Virus record (IMG/VR): IMGVR_UViG_3300020424_000002
Span: 82,137 to 146,136 of that record
From: a virus
Length of the DNA stretch: 64,000 nt
Direction: 5' to 3' (one strand)
The notes under the pieces were generated by a model that saw only the letters and a program-made list of their open reading frames with translations, was not told the origin of the DNA and ran no database searches. A program made the position numbers and the translations under genes. Of this stretch, positions 40,918-50,100 are shown one piece after another. Positions within the stretch are counted from its first letter, which is position 1; every line of letters begins with the position of its first letter.

Positions 40918-43231
40918 CCTTCTTAACGAAGTGTTGAAGAATTTTTCTTTGGGACATTTTGTTGTTACCCATTCTTTTCATTGCACCCTTCAATGCTTGT
41001 TTACTTGCACCAGCTTGTACATCTAAAGTGTCATCTTCTGATACTATACCCATTTTTCTTTTGTTTAGAATGTAGAACTCTTTGTATCCACTTTTCTCAG
41101 TAGTTGGAACTGAGTATCCACCTTCTTTTCTGAATACTTTGTATCCATCTTGTTTTGTATCCCAGTCTTGATACTCACCACTAAACATGTCAACTGCACT
41201 ATCGAAGTCTCTGTGAGAGTTCTTACAAATAAAGAACCCAACAGTATCAACACCAGTAGTTTGTTCAATCCATTTTAGAAGATTATCTGTACCTCTTCTA
41301 CTACCTTTTTTACAATATGCATAGGTGTTTTTAGTTCTTCTATCGTGGAAGAATTTATCATCACTGTATGGAAAACAACCTAGTTGAAAACTTTGACCAT
41401 CGGTAAGAGTCACAAATTGTAGTTTGTCAATTCCATAGTTGTGTTTGAAATCTGCAATGTAGTCTCTGATTACCATCAATGAATCGTCAAGTGGTGTGCC
41501 ACCTAAAGAATAGTCGTAATTTTGACCATAATCTGCTTGGAATCTGTCACCTTTACCAGCACCATGGTAGTAATAACTTCTTCCATTACACATTGATTCA
41601 AGTTGTGCATTCATAACTACTGCACCCTCAAAGAAATCTTTTTTGTTCATCTTGTCAGAGAATAACTCGATAAGTTTGAAGGAAGTCTTAGGATGAAACT
41701 TGTATCTATCATATTCTTTTTTTGCAATTAGTTCTCCTAATTCTTGTTCAGCAGCATTATATCCAGCACCTCTATATGCATCAGTAAATGCATAGACTCT
41801 GTGGGGAATACCAACTCTTCTACAGAACATTGTAAGAACTATTGTTTGTTCATAAGTCTCTCTGATTACATCGTACATAGACCCAGACCAGTCAACCAAC
41901 ATGATAACACCATGGTTTTTACCATCAGGAATTACAGTTGCTCTTTTGAATATATCATCTTTGAGTAAATACTGGTGGATTCTTGACATATCAATTTCAC
42001 CAGTTTTTGCAGACATTGACTTCTTGTATGCATCTGCAGCTTTTCTCATATCAAATTCTTTTGCCATGTAGTTGATTATGTTCTTATTGAAGTCAAAGAA
42101 CTTTTGAGTATACTCTCTAGAGTTTGCAAGAGTATCACAATATTCAGATTTTTCTTTTGTAAATGAACTAGTAATTTCACTCATCACTCTTTTGTAAGGA
42201 AGAACTAAATCTTTGAATTTGATTTCTTTAGAATTGAACTCTATGTAAGCAGGTTCTCTTTCCCAATTATCCAAATCTTTGTGAAGTTTGTCTTCGTTGT
42301 TTCTGAAATTCTTATCAGTGATAGACTCATTAGGTTTGTCTTCTGCATTACCACTTTGACCACCTTCACCTTCACCACCTTTTAGATTTCTACCTTTTTC
42401 TTCTTCACCTTCACCAAGTTCTTCTGATTCGTTCTCACCTTCTGCATCTTCATCGTCAGATTGTTCACCACCTTTTGTACTATCTTCTTCACCCTTTTCC
42501 TCAGACTCTTCTTCTGATTCCATGTCACCACCAATTGAATCTTCTGCATCACCTTCTTGTTCTTGTTCATCGAAGTCTTGAGGCATTGAATCACCATCAC
42601 CTTCTGAGGTTTCTACACTTTGTGCAGAAGTATCTGTTTGTGGTTGTAAATCTTCTAACTTAGATAACTCATAAAGATAGTCTGCCATCTTGACAACTTT
42701 TTCCCAAGTATCCATTTTAGTATCCATCATGGTTACAAGTTTTTGTTCCTCTGGAGAGAACTCAACCATAAGTTTGTGACCAATTTTGAAATAAAGATTA
42801 ATTCTGTCTATGAATGCAAGTTTGTTTACATCATAGTTTTTGACCCCAAAGAAATCAAGGTCGACATGTAATTCTTTGTATGCATCGTAGAAGATTCTTC
42901 TAAGACCAGCATATTTGTTCTTGATATGTTTTTCTATTCTGATATCTTCTAAAACATTAAGATATCCTTTGTAAGTTGCACCTTTTTCACATACTGCATC
43001 GTGCCATCCATCAGCTGGAGTAATAAGTGCATGACCAACTTCATGACCCATGAATAAGTCATATAGTTGATTAGACATATCGTCTTTAAGAATAGGACAA
43101 ACTAATTTTCTAGTATCTGGTTCGAAATATGCAGTAGGAACTTTTTTATGTTCTATAATTAAATCCTCAGTTGCAAGTAATCTTGCAAGTGAGTCTTTTC
43201 TTGTTCTAAGTATTTCTGTATTCGACCTCAT
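40910..43231 (-). CDS. CobT-like VWA protein with HEXXH motif
   Basis: I start this 773-residue protein at 43231; codons further upstream are promoter sequence. A metallopeptidase-type motif, MGHEVGHALI, sits at about residue 61-70 (HEVGH). A long acidic Glu/Gly/Asp linker (about 195-315) precedes a C-terminal VWA domain with the MIDAS motif VDWSGSM and later SLGGTPLDDSL and TLTDGQS. Acidic linker plus VWA next to a CobS-type ATPase is the CobT arrangement. HEXXH with VWA suggests a metal-dependent hydrolase or a chelatase module. Confidence 0.85.
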   Translation of the reverse strand: MRSNTEILRTRKDSLARLLATEDLIIEHKKVPTAYFEPDTRKLVCPILKDDMSNQLYDLFMGHEVGHALITPADGWHDAVCEKGATYKGYLNVLEDIRIEKHIKNKYAGLRRIFYDAYKELHVDLDFFGVKNYDVNKLAFIDRINLYFKIGHKLMVEFSPEEQKLVTMMDTKMDTWEKVVKMADYLYELSKLEDLQPQTDTSAQSVETSEGDGDSMPQDFDEQEQEGDAEDSIGGDMESEEESEEKGEEDSTKGGEQSDDEDAEGENESEELGEGEEEKGRNLKGGEGEGGQSGNAEDKPNESITDKNFRNNEDKLHKDLDNWEREPAYIEFNSKEIKFKDLVLPYKRVMSEITSSFTKEKSEYCDTLANSREYTQKFFDFNKNIINYMAKEFDMRKAADAYKKSMSAKTGEIDMSRIHQYLLKDDIFKRATVIPDGKNHGVIMLVDWSGSMYDVIRETYEQTIVLTMFCRRVGIPHRVYAFTDAYRGAGYNAAEQELGELIAKKEYDRYKFHPKTSFKLIELFSDKMNKKDFFEGAVVMNAQLESMCNGRSYYYHGAGKGDRFQADYGQNYDYSLGGTPLDDSLMVIRDYIADFKHNYGIDKLQFVTLTDGQSFQLGCFPYSDDKFFHDRRTKNTYAYCKKGSRRGTDNLLKWIEQTTGVDTVGFFICKNSHRDFDSAVDMFSGEYQDWDTKQDGYKVFRKEGGYSVPTTEKSGYKEFYILNKRKMGIVSEDDTLDVQAGASKQALKGAMKRMGNNKMSQRKILQHFVKKVA

Positions 43232-43237
43232 GTAAGT

Positions 43238-43267
43238 ATTATATGAAAAAATGTACCTATAAGTCAA
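43238..43267 (-). promoter_or_regulatory. early promoter, GGTACA spacer, leaderless spacing
   Basis: TTGACT, TATAGGTACATTTTTTCA (18), TATAAT, ACTTAC, ATG at 43231. The -35 abuts the CCA end of tRNA-Asp. Confidence 0.8.
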
Positions 43268-43342
43268 TGGCGGTCTCTAGGAGAATCGAACTCCTCTCTC
43301 TGCCGTGACAAGGCAGTATTCTTACCGATGAACTAAGAGACC
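43268..43342 (-). tRNA. tRNA-Asp (GTC)
   Basis: A 75-base cloverleaf with encoded CCA. The acceptor is GGTCTCT/AGAGACC with discriminator G, the anticodon stem is CTGCC/GGCAG around loop TTGTCAC (anticodon GTC), and the T arm is AGGAG-TTCGATT-CTCCT. The D arm is short but has GG. It is transcribed with the leader from 43633. Confidence 0.95.
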
Positions 43343-43633
43343 ATCATTATTTAGTAGAATTATCTCCATTTGTTCTAGGGTAACACCCTATTCTATCACC
43401 GAGTCCTTCTAGTGAGGCCTTACCTCAATTTTATCTAGGTCAATAGGCAGTGACCATAATGTGACTTCGTTTTAACCCAATCCCACCACTACTAATGGAT
43501 TTCATGGAATCATTTCAAACTATGGGGATATCTGCTGGAGTCTTGTCATTTTACAGATTTTAAACGATATCCTCACTTCGTTTTTTCTCCTCTCAACCAA
43601 CCTACCAACACAACGAGGAGTTCAATCACACGA
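43343..43633 (-). ncRNA. structured non-coding leader upstream of tRNA-Asp
   Basis: About 290 bases lie between an early promoter and the tRNA with no open frame of note. Read on the minus strand the RNA can form CTCCTC/GAGGAG, GGATATC/GATATCC (7 bp), TGAGG/CCTCA and TAGGGT-GTT-ACCCTA. It could be a separate small RNA processed from the tRNA precursor. No known family recognised. Confidence 0.5.
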
Positions 43634-43639
43634 TAGAAT

Positions 43640-43669
43640 ATTATATGAAATTATGTACCTATGAGTCAA
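43640..43669 (-). promoter_or_regulatory. early promoter for leader RNA and tRNA-Asp
   Basis: TTGACT, CATAGGTACATAATTTCA (18), TATAAT on the minus strand. It overlaps the end of the oxygenase gene at 43659. Confidence 0.8.
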
Positions 43670-44462
43670 TTTTTTCTATATTAAAATAGTTTGCCCACCA
43701 CTGTCTAACTGGTTCAGATGATGCTGTAGTATTAGTTGTTGATGGGTCTGGATTAGGTATTAAATCTCTCCATCCACCTTCTTTATTAGTACCTTGCGTA
43801 CCATGGGATTGTAGTTCCATTTCTTCTGCTTGAGTTGTATACCATATTGGTGCAGTATACCTATCTTCTCTAGTTCCATCTACATTTGCTGGTTTGACAC
43901 CATGAAAATGTTTCATACTTTCAAATATTACACATGTTCCTTGTTCTGGTTTTAAAACTGTACCATCTTCAAAATATGTCTCACCACCTTCAAAGTTGTC
44001 GTTAAGATACAAGATAGATGCAAAATCTGTAAATGGAACTACATTAATAACATCCTCTTCATTCTCCATAAACTCTAAAGGAGTTCCTTTTCTTGTTTCT
44101 ATTGGAACTTCATATAATGGTTTTGCCATGACATCAATATGCATTTCTTGACCTTTACCAGATGGCCACCACATAAGTTCTGATTGTTCTGGATATGCTC
44201 TTTGACCATAGACTTTCCAGATTTCTGATATTGCTTTGTATTGATATTCTGCAAGGATTCTTTTGACTTCTAAATTACGAATACTGACCATAGGTATCCT
44301 ACGACCATTGTATTGTTCAGCTGCATCATCGTGTGTAACTAGATTAAAATTAATCTTGTGATACTGTATCAGTTTCTTGCACTGTTCCTTCGTCAGGCAG
44401 TTTGGGATTGTTGCGATAATGTTCTCTGGCAATTTGTATAAATTGTTCTCTTGCTCTTGCAT
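43659..44462 (-). CDS. 2OG-Fe(II) oxygenase (prolyl-4-hydroxylase-like)
   Basis: A 267-residue protein with an N-terminal IIATIPNCLTKEQCKKLIQY typical of this family, then EMHIDVM (H-x-D metal ligands), FASILYLNDNFEGGETYF, and FESMKHFHGVKPA with a following RYTAPIWYT (distal His and 2OG-binding Arg). The family-typical N-terminus lies in a region that also encodes the end of the deformylase, so a true overlap of up to 113 bases is likely. The substrate is unknown. Confidence 0.75.
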   Translation of the reverse strand: MQEQENNLYKLPENIIATIPNCLTKEQCKKLIQYHKINFNLVTHDDAAEQYNGRRIPMVSIRNLEVKRILAEYQYKAISEIWKVYGQRAYPEQSELMWWPSGKGQEMHIDVMAKPLYEVPIETRKGTPLEFMENEEDVINVVPFTDFASILYLNDNFEGGETYFEDGTVLKPEQGTCVIFESMKHFHGVKPANVDGTREDRYTAPIWYTTQAEEMELQSHGTQGTNKEGGWRDLIPNPDPSTTNTTASSEPVRQWWANYFNIEKIDS

Positions 44463-44961
44463 ATTGCTTTTCTCTTTTCTGTTTCTTTTTCATTGCTCTT
44501 TCTAATTTTAATCTAGAAAGATAATCTATAAACAGAACACCTTGTAAGTGGTCATACTCATGTTGAAAACATCTACATGTCATACCACTAAATTCTAATT
44601 CTTTTAATTCTCCATGTTCATCTTGCCACCTTGCACGAATCCAACTAGGTCTGGAGATATGTGCAAAAATTCCATCACAGCCTGGAGTAAGACATCCTTC
44701 TTCCATTAATACAGTATCTTCTGATACTTCTAGTATCTCTGGATTTGCAATGAACATAGATTGTTCTTTGTTTGCACCTTTCATTACAAATACTGAACAG
44801 TCATACCCAACTTGATTTGCAGATAATCCTACACCACCATTATCAAACATTTCATCTATTAATTCATTTCTTAATTCAATAGGGTCTTTAAGTGGTTTAT
44901 CAAAATCAAAAAATTTTGTTTTAGTTCTTAATAGTGGATGGTCTTTATGTAATAGTTTCAT
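44350..44961 (-). CDS. def: peptide deformylase
   Basis: A 203-residue enzyme that removes the formyl group from nascent proteins. All three motifs are present: GVGLSANQ (43-50), EGCLT (88-92, metal Cys90) and QHEYDHLQG (His134, Glu135, His138). A Lys/Arg-rich C-terminal extension (150-203) is longer than in phage-type minimal deformylases. Marine T4-like phages often carry one. It overlaps oxygenase genes on both sides. Confidence 0.93.
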   Translation of the reverse strand: MKLLHKDHPLLRTKTKFFDFDKPLKDPIELRNELIDEMFDNGGVGLSANQVGYDCSVFVMKGANKEQSMFIANPEILEVSEDTVLMEEGCLTPGCDGIFAHISRPSWIRARWQDEHGELKELEFSGMTCRCFQHEYDHLQGVLFIDYLSRLKLERAMKKKQKREKQYARAREQFIQIAREHYRNNPKLPDEGTVQETDTVSQD

Positions 44962-45593
44962 GGTGCAATGTGTCTAAAATTGTTGTTTAAATCTATCCAT
45001 TCATACCAACCAGTGACAACATATTTAGTTTCACTAATTGGTGGATTTCCTCTATGGATATGTGTATAGTGTGCAGGCCACACTAAGAAATCACCCTTTT
45101 TTGGTGGATATCTTAATTTTTGATTCAAAAATTCTGTTTCTCCACCCTCTTCAATATCATTAAGATACAACATCCATGCAAGGACTCTTGTAGAATTACT
45201 AGGTGATTGTTCACAATGCCACACATGATATCCTTCGCCTGGTTGAGTTTTTTGTATTTTACAATCAATTGCCATTGGTCTATCAAAGCCTGGATACTCT
45301 TTCATGTAACATTCTAAGATATCACCATTTATATACTTTAAAAAATCATGAAATTTATCATCACCCATTATTTCATCATCTTTACTTGGTACAGCTGGTT
45401 GCATATGATTAAAACAAGTAGAGGTGTCAGCTTTTTGCAATTTAGTACCATCATCATTTTCTTGTCTTGTACCAACTGCTCTTACTGATTCACAAAACTT
45501 ATAGTAGTTTATAAAGTCTTCTATGTGTTCTGGTTTAAACCAATTTTGAAAATGACCGATGAAATCAGTATATTCTACTTTTCGTTCTTCCAT
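44958..45593 (-). CDS. 2OG-Fe(II) oxygenase
   Basis: A 211-residue protein with GYHVWHCEQSPSNSTRVLAW (metal His and neighbouring residues), MLYLNDIEEGGETEFL, KKGDFLVWPAHYTHIHRGNP and YVVTGWYEW. The EGGETEF and distal His region are characteristic of prolyl-4-hydroxylase-like oxygenases. It overlaps the deformylase by four bases and the sulfotransferase-like gene by 19. The substrate is unknown. Confidence 0.75.
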   Translation of the reverse strand: MEERKVEYTDFIGHFQNWFKPEHIEDFINYYKFCESVRAVGTRQENDDGTKLQKADTSTCFNHMQPAVPSKDDEIMGDDKFHDFLKYINGDILECYMKEYPGFDRPMAIDCKIQKTQPGEGYHVWHCEQSPSNSTRVLAWMLYLNDIEEGGETEFLNQKLRYPPKKGDFLVWPAHYTHIHRGNPPISETKYVVTGWYEWIDLNNNFRHIAP

Positions 45594-46375
45594 ACTTCAC
45601 TCCAAACCCTATCAAACTTGTTGGGGTCTTCATAATATTCATTCACATTACTCACTGGTTGTGGTATTTTTCTCGTAACTAATTTATCCATATTAACTTT
45701 TTTAGTTGTATCTAATCCTACAGTTTCAATAATAGATTGTGGATTACTAACTAGGTCTTCATATGCAATCCATCCATCTGTAACTGGTATTGAATTGATT
45801 ATGTATCTTTCTATAGATTCTTTGAAGTCTTCTATGTTTTTTCTTATTACTTCAATCCTACCAACTAAAGTTTTTCTTTTGTTAAGTATATAGTCTGCTG
45901 TTGTATCATCAACTGCATGAAAGGATTTAATTCCAGCAACAAATGCTAACTCTAATGATACATACCATGCTTTAATATCTTTTCTATATAATGTAAATAC
46001 TTTATACCCATACTTTTCTTTAAGTACTTCTGGTTTTACATAATCAGATTCATTCCAAATATTTGCACTAGTAAGTGGAAGTTTTTTACCACTTTCAAGT
46101 AACCCAAAAAACTCGTCTGAAATTTCTTGAAAGTTACTACCAAATGGATGTTCTATACCATGATTATCTAAACTTACTCCTAGAAATGGTTCTAATGGAT
46201 TTTTTATTTTTTTAAAATAAGTTGGTAACTCTGTACCATGTAATGCATTTATTATTGCACCAAGGTTTGCTTCTCCATCTTCTTTTGATAATACTTTTGA
46301 TTGTATAAGGTTGTTTATTATTAATTGTATTGCTAAGTAAGAGCCTGTTCGGGCATGTGTATTTAATAATATCAT
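45575..46375 (-). CDS. sulfotransferase-like protein
   Basis: A 266-residue protein. The N-terminal NTHARTGSYLAIQLIINNLI (5-24) matches the P-loop-like PAPS site (PRTGSTxL in relatives), FTLYRKDIKAWYVSL (about 127-141) the 3'-phosphate segment, and IAYEDLVSNPQSIIETVGL the typical C-terminal Y-E-D-L block. A sulfotransferase fold is well supported; donor and acceptor are not known. It sits between two oxygenases and gene 46. Confidence 0.65.
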   Translation of the reverse strand: MILLNTHARTGSYLAIQLIINNLIQSKVLSKEDGEANLGAIINALHGTELPTYFKKIKNPLEPFLGVSLDNHGIEHPFGSNFQEISDEFFGLLESGKKLPLTSANIWNESDYVKPEVLKEKYGYKVFTLYRKDIKAWYVSLELAFVAGIKSFHAVDDTTADYILNKRKTLVGRIEVIRKNIEDFKESIERYIINSIPVTDGWIAYEDLVSNPQSIIETVGLDTTKKVNMDKLVTRKIPQPVSNVNEYYEDPNKFDRVWSEVWKNEK

Positions 46376-48087
46376 TTACTATTCACTATTCTACTAAAGT
46401 TTTTTACTTTCTCAAATGTCATAGTGTGTCTGAACTTTTCTGTTAAAACATCACCTTTATGAGATATGATAAAAGTATTAGTATCTCCATCTAATGTATG
46501 TAATATTTTCATAAACTCATCTGTTCCACCCTCATCAAGTGAACTATCAAACACTTCATCTAATACTAAAAGATTTGTGTTTACAGAGTTTTTTAATTTT
46601 GCAACTGCTCTCCATGTAAACAATAGTGCAAGGTCAATTCTCATCTTTTCACCTTCACTAAAGTTTGCATATGAGAATGCATCACGATATCTTGATTTGA
46701 TAGATTCATTAAATCCTTCATCAAGATTAAATTGAACAAAGAAGTCCATAGATGCAAGATACTTATTAATTAACTTATTCATAATAGGTAAGTACTGTCT
46801 TATGATTTTAGTTTTGATACCACTATCCTGTAATAACAAAGCTGCAATATCATAATAAGACCTTTTATCTATGAGACTTTCTTTTTCTGTGTTATGTCCT
46901 TTGAGAACCTTTAACTCTTTATTAAGTTTATCAGATTCATCTGTTTGAGATTCAGATTTTAGTTTTTCAATCTCTGCATTTATTTTTGTGATGTATTGAT
47001 TTGACGCAGATATCTCATTCTGTTTTTGTGCAACTTGTCTGTTGAGAGTGTCGACCTTACTTTGAATCTCTTGTATTTCCTCGATTCGTTTGTTGATATC
47101 TCTGACATTCTTCTCAATCTCATTGATTGCTTTATCAATCTCTGATAGTTTTCCCTCTGTTGTTGATATCTTTTCTTGTTTAAAGTCGTCTTCCATATCT
47201 CTGTGACAGGTTGGACATTCGTCATTATCCTCATAGAATTTTATCTCCGATTCACCCCTTTTCTTTGCATTTTCTAATTGTGTATGCAAATCAAGAGTCT
47301 TGGTTAGTTTTTGTTTTATTGTTTCACTATCCGAAGAATCATTCTGTAGGGACTCAACATCTTCTAATAACAAATTACATTCTTCTTGTAGATTGTCAAT
47401 GTTCTGTTGAGCTGTTTCAACACTTTCATTAAAATCTTGAATCTTTTGTCTACGATTTTCACCAAGAGATTTGATGTGTTTTTTGTAGGTATCGATTCTA
47501 TCTTCTGAAAGTCGGATTTCATAATCTAAATCCTTAAGTTCAGTTTTCAATCCATTCATTCTTACTTTGAGTAAGTTATTCATAATAGAAAATATATTAA
47601 TATCCAAGATATCTTCTATGATACCTCTTCTATCAGTTTGATTCATTTGCATGAATGGTGTGAAAGTTGAACTACCTAAAATAACCACTTGAGTGAAAGT
47701 CTTGTAGTTGAGTTTTAGGATTTGTTTCTCAAGTTGTTCTTGATAATCCCTCATGTTTGCATCTTGATTGATAATTCTATCGTTCAAGAATATCTCAAAC
47801 ACATTTGGTTTTGCACCACGAACAACTCGATACTGTTTTGACCCAATTGCAAACTCAACCTCGACCACCATCCCTCTTTGGTTGACCGAGTTGATGAGTG
47901 AGTTCTTGGATATCTTACGAAAACCCTTTCCAAATAATCCGAAACATAGTGCATCTAACATTGTAGATTTACCACTACCATTCTCACCTAAGATGAGAGT
48001 AGCTTTTCTATTATCTAAAAAGATTTCTGTAAACTGGTTTCCAGTGGAAAGTAAATTTTTCCATTTAACTGATTTAAATTTTATCAT
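46372..48087 (-). CDS. 46: recombination nuclease subunit gp46 (Rad50/SbcC-like)
   Basis: A 571-residue SMC-like ATPase. Walker A is GENGSGKST (34-42). Two coiled-coil arms flank a zinc hook DECPTCHRD, and the C-terminal signature NFSEGEKMRIDLALLF plus Walker B LLVLDEVFDSSLD complete the ABC head. With gp47 it resects DNA ends and helps degrade host DNA. The length equals the T4 protein (560). It overlaps 47 by four bases. Confidence 0.95.
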   Translation of the reverse strand: MIKFKSVKWKNLLSTGNQFTEIFLDNRKATLILGENGSGKSTMLDALCFGLFGKGFRKISKNSLINSVNQRGMVVEVEFAIGSKQYRVVRGAKPNVFEIFLNDRIINQDANMRDYQEQLEKQILKLNYKTFTQVVILGSSTFTPFMQMNQTDRRGIIEDILDINIFSIMNNLLKVRMNGLKTELKDLDYEIRLSEDRIDTYKKHIKSLGENRRQKIQDFNESVETAQQNIDNLQEECNLLLEDVESLQNDSSDSETIKQKLTKTLDLHTQLENAKKRGESEIKFYEDNDECPTCHRDMEDDFKQEKISTTEGKLSEIDKAINEIEKNVRDINKRIEEIQEIQSKVDTLNRQVAQKQNEISASNQYITKINAEIEKLKSESQTDESDKLNKELKVLKGHNTEKESLIDKRSYYDIAALLLQDSGIKTKIIRQYLPIMNKLINKYLASMDFFVQFNLDEGFNESIKSRYRDAFSYANFSEGEKMRIDLALLFTWRAVAKLKNSVNTNLLVLDEVFDSSLDEGGTDEFMKILHTLDGDTNTFIISHKGDVLTEKFRHTMTFEKVKNFSRIVNSK

Positions 48088-49145
48088 GAAGCAACATCTA
48101 AGGCCTCTGTGTATAGAGACCTAATAATATTTTGTAGTTTTTCTTTGTCCTGTGATATTTCCATTGACTCTATGTGTTTTGATAATATTGTCAATGTGTC
48201 TTCTGCATCTTGGGCCATGTCTTCATCTGACATGTCACCTAGGTTGCCATGGTCTTCAACAACTTTAAAGTCTATGACATCTGCCTTTCCTAACCTTTCT
48301 ATGAATAAATCAAACCAATATGGATTCTCTTTGTTGATGACAATAACTTTAGTAAACATGCCTTTTAAATGTGAAAAATCCATTGCAAGTATTTCTTCTT
48401 GAGTTAGTTTGCTGTCATCGTAAAATATTTTTTCAAACATACGAATAGGATTTACAATCTTTTTCATTTCTCTAGTATCTGTATCAAAGATATGAAATCC
48501 TTTTGTATCTCCATAGTCTGACCAAGTAAATTCCATTTGAGAACCTAGATAGGTAATGTTATCCATAGTTGAACCAGTATGAAAGTGACCACTGTATACA
48601 TGTTCGAATCGTTTAAAAGTTTCTTTTGATGTTCCATGTGAAGAATAATAGCCAGGCATCATGATTGCACCTTCGATTTCTAAATGACCCATTGCAATTT
48701 GACCATCGGTAAATTGTAAATGTTCCATAGTATCTTCTAAATTATTTTTATGTATCCAAGGAATCAAACAAATTTTTAATCCATCATAGTCTTTTGTAAT
48801 AGTATCTTTATAGATTGTAATGTTGTCATACTTTAATAATGCATCACATGAGTTTACTTCACTAGTGTTCTTGTAATATAAATCATGATTACCTAATGTT
48901 AAATCCATAGTCATATCATTCTTTAAAAGATGTTCTATAAAGTGTTCTTTGTTTCTTTGTAAAGATAAGAAGTTAATACCAGTTCGTTTATCGAAGTAGT
49001 CTCCTAAGTGGACGATGTGTTTGATATCATTTTCAATACAATAAGGAAAGAAGACTTCTTCATAAAATCTTCTCATGTATTCGTGAAAATGTATACTATC
49101 GTTTCTGACACCCGCATGAGTGTCATTTAATACTGCAAATTTCAT
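48084..49145 (-). CDS. 47: recombination nuclease gp47 (Mre11/SbcD-like)
   Basis: A 353-residue metallophosphatase-fold nuclease with NDTHAG (7-12), HLGDYFD, LGNHD and SGHFHTGS as the metal-binding motifs in order. T4 gp47 is 339 residues. It forms the complex with gp46. The start is nearly adjacent to the membrane gene upstream. Confidence 0.95.
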   Translation of the reverse strand: MKFAVLNDTHAGVRNDSIHFHEYMRRFYEEVFFPYCIENDIKHIVHLGDYFDKRTGINFLSLQRNKEHFIEHLLKNDMTMDLTLGNHDLYYKNTSEVNSCDALLKYDNITIYKDTITKDYDGLKICLIPWIHKNNLEDTMEHLQFTDGQIAMGHLEIEGAIMMPGYYSSHGTSKETFKRFEHVYSGHFHTGSTMDNITYLGSQMEFTWSDYGDTKGFHIFDTDTREMKKIVNPIRMFEKIFYDDSKLTQEEILAMDFSHLKGMFTKVIVINKENPYWFDLFIERLGKADVIDFKVVEDHGNLGDMSDEDMAQDAEDTLTILSKHIESMEISQDKEKLQNIIRSLYTEALDVAS

Positions 49146-49146
49146 A

Positions 49147-49431
49147 TTAGTTTGTCATTAGGTCTATGACCCAAAAATTAAATAGCATAAAACCCATTGC
49201 ACCAAATTGTATTAGACTTGCAATGATTACAAACATCAATGCTCTGTCACCCCACCATTTACCTTCTGTTTCATGCCATTCCTTAACTTGTTCTGGAGTT
49301 GCATTTTCAGGCACCCAACGAATACCTTGTTGTTGTGCAGTTTTTAGGTCTGGTGTTGTGAAGTCTAATTTCATTTGTTTAGGGTCGTCAAGATTAGGTT
49401 CTTCTGTTGGTCTTTTCCAAGGGTCTGTCAT
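49147..49431 (-). CDS. 94-residue C-terminal-anchored membrane protein
   Basis: A soluble Pro/Asp-rich N-terminus (MTDPWKRPTEEPNLDDPKQM) is followed by a membrane segment LMFVIIASLIQFGAMGFMLF near the C-terminus. It starts four bases inside the end of gene 55. Function unknown. Confidence 0.5.
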   Translation of the reverse strand: MTDPWKRPTEEPNLDDPKQMKLDFTTPDLKTAQQQGIRWVPENATPEQVKEWHETEGKWWGDRALMFVIIASLIQFGAMGFMLFNFWVIDLMTN

Positions 49432-49988
49432 TTTTTCTTGGTTGAATTAAAATATTTTTCTACACCCACTGGTCTACTATCATCGGTTTTTTTCTTTTTA
49501 CCTCTGGGTTTATAGTTAGGTTCTTCTAAATTGTTTTGTAAGAAGTCTACATATGAATTATCGTAACCAGTAGTTTCACCATCTATAGTTGCTACTGCAT
49601 CATCAATAATACCACTATTCATAATTGCTTTATGTTTAATAGCAGCTTGTTTCTTTTCTTTCTGTATTCTTCTCAAGAATGCATAGTATATAATTTGGGT
49701 TATATAGGCAAATGCATTTTGTGACTTCTCTGGATTAAAGTTGTTTATGTATTGTAAACAGTTTTCGATTCCATCACAAATCATTTCATCCCTATAAGAA
49801 TAGTTAATGAAGTTTGGTTTGGTTGATAATCTCGTTGCAATTTTGTAAATACATTCACCTATGTATTCTGATACTCTAGGTGGTTCTTTACCATCTTTGA
49901 TTGCTTGTTTTACTGCATAATTGTGTTCTGCTATTGCAGCGGTAAACTCTTTATTATTTACATAATGTTCTGGTTTTGCTTTACTCAT
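49428..49988 (-). CDS. 55: late sigma factor gp55
   Basis: A 186-residue sigma-70-related factor matching T4 gp55 (185). It has KIATRLSTKPNFINYSYRDE, CDGIENCLQYINNFNPEKSQ and NAFAYITQIIYYAFLRRIQK, the region-2-like core that reads TATAAATA. The abundant late boxes in this window agree with it. It lacks a sigma region 4, so clamp-linked coactivation is expected. Its own early promoter puts +1 at the ATG. Confidence 0.93.
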   Translation of the reverse strand: MSKAKPEHYVNNKEFTAAIAEHNYAVKQAIKDGKEPPRVSEYIGECIYKIATRLSTKPNFINYSYRDEMICDGIENCLQYINNFNPEKSQNAFAYITQIIYYAFLRRIQKEKKQAAIKHKAIMNSGIIDDAVATIDGETTGYDNSYVDFLQNNLEEPNYKPRGKKKKTDDSRPVGVEKYFNSTKKK

Positions 49989-49994
49989 ATATCT

Positions 49995-50022
49995 ATTATC
50001 TCATCATATTGTTATTTGTCAA
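49995..50022 (-). promoter_or_regulatory. early promoter of gene 55, leaderless spacing
   Basis: TTGACA, AATAACAATATGATGA (16), GATAAT, AGATAT, ATG at 49988. Confidence 0.75.
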
Positions 50023-50100
50023 GTATAAGCTTTTGCCTTGACAGATTTAAAATCACATGTTACCCTAGATATGTACCTTGGAAAGGATGGATATAGCTAA

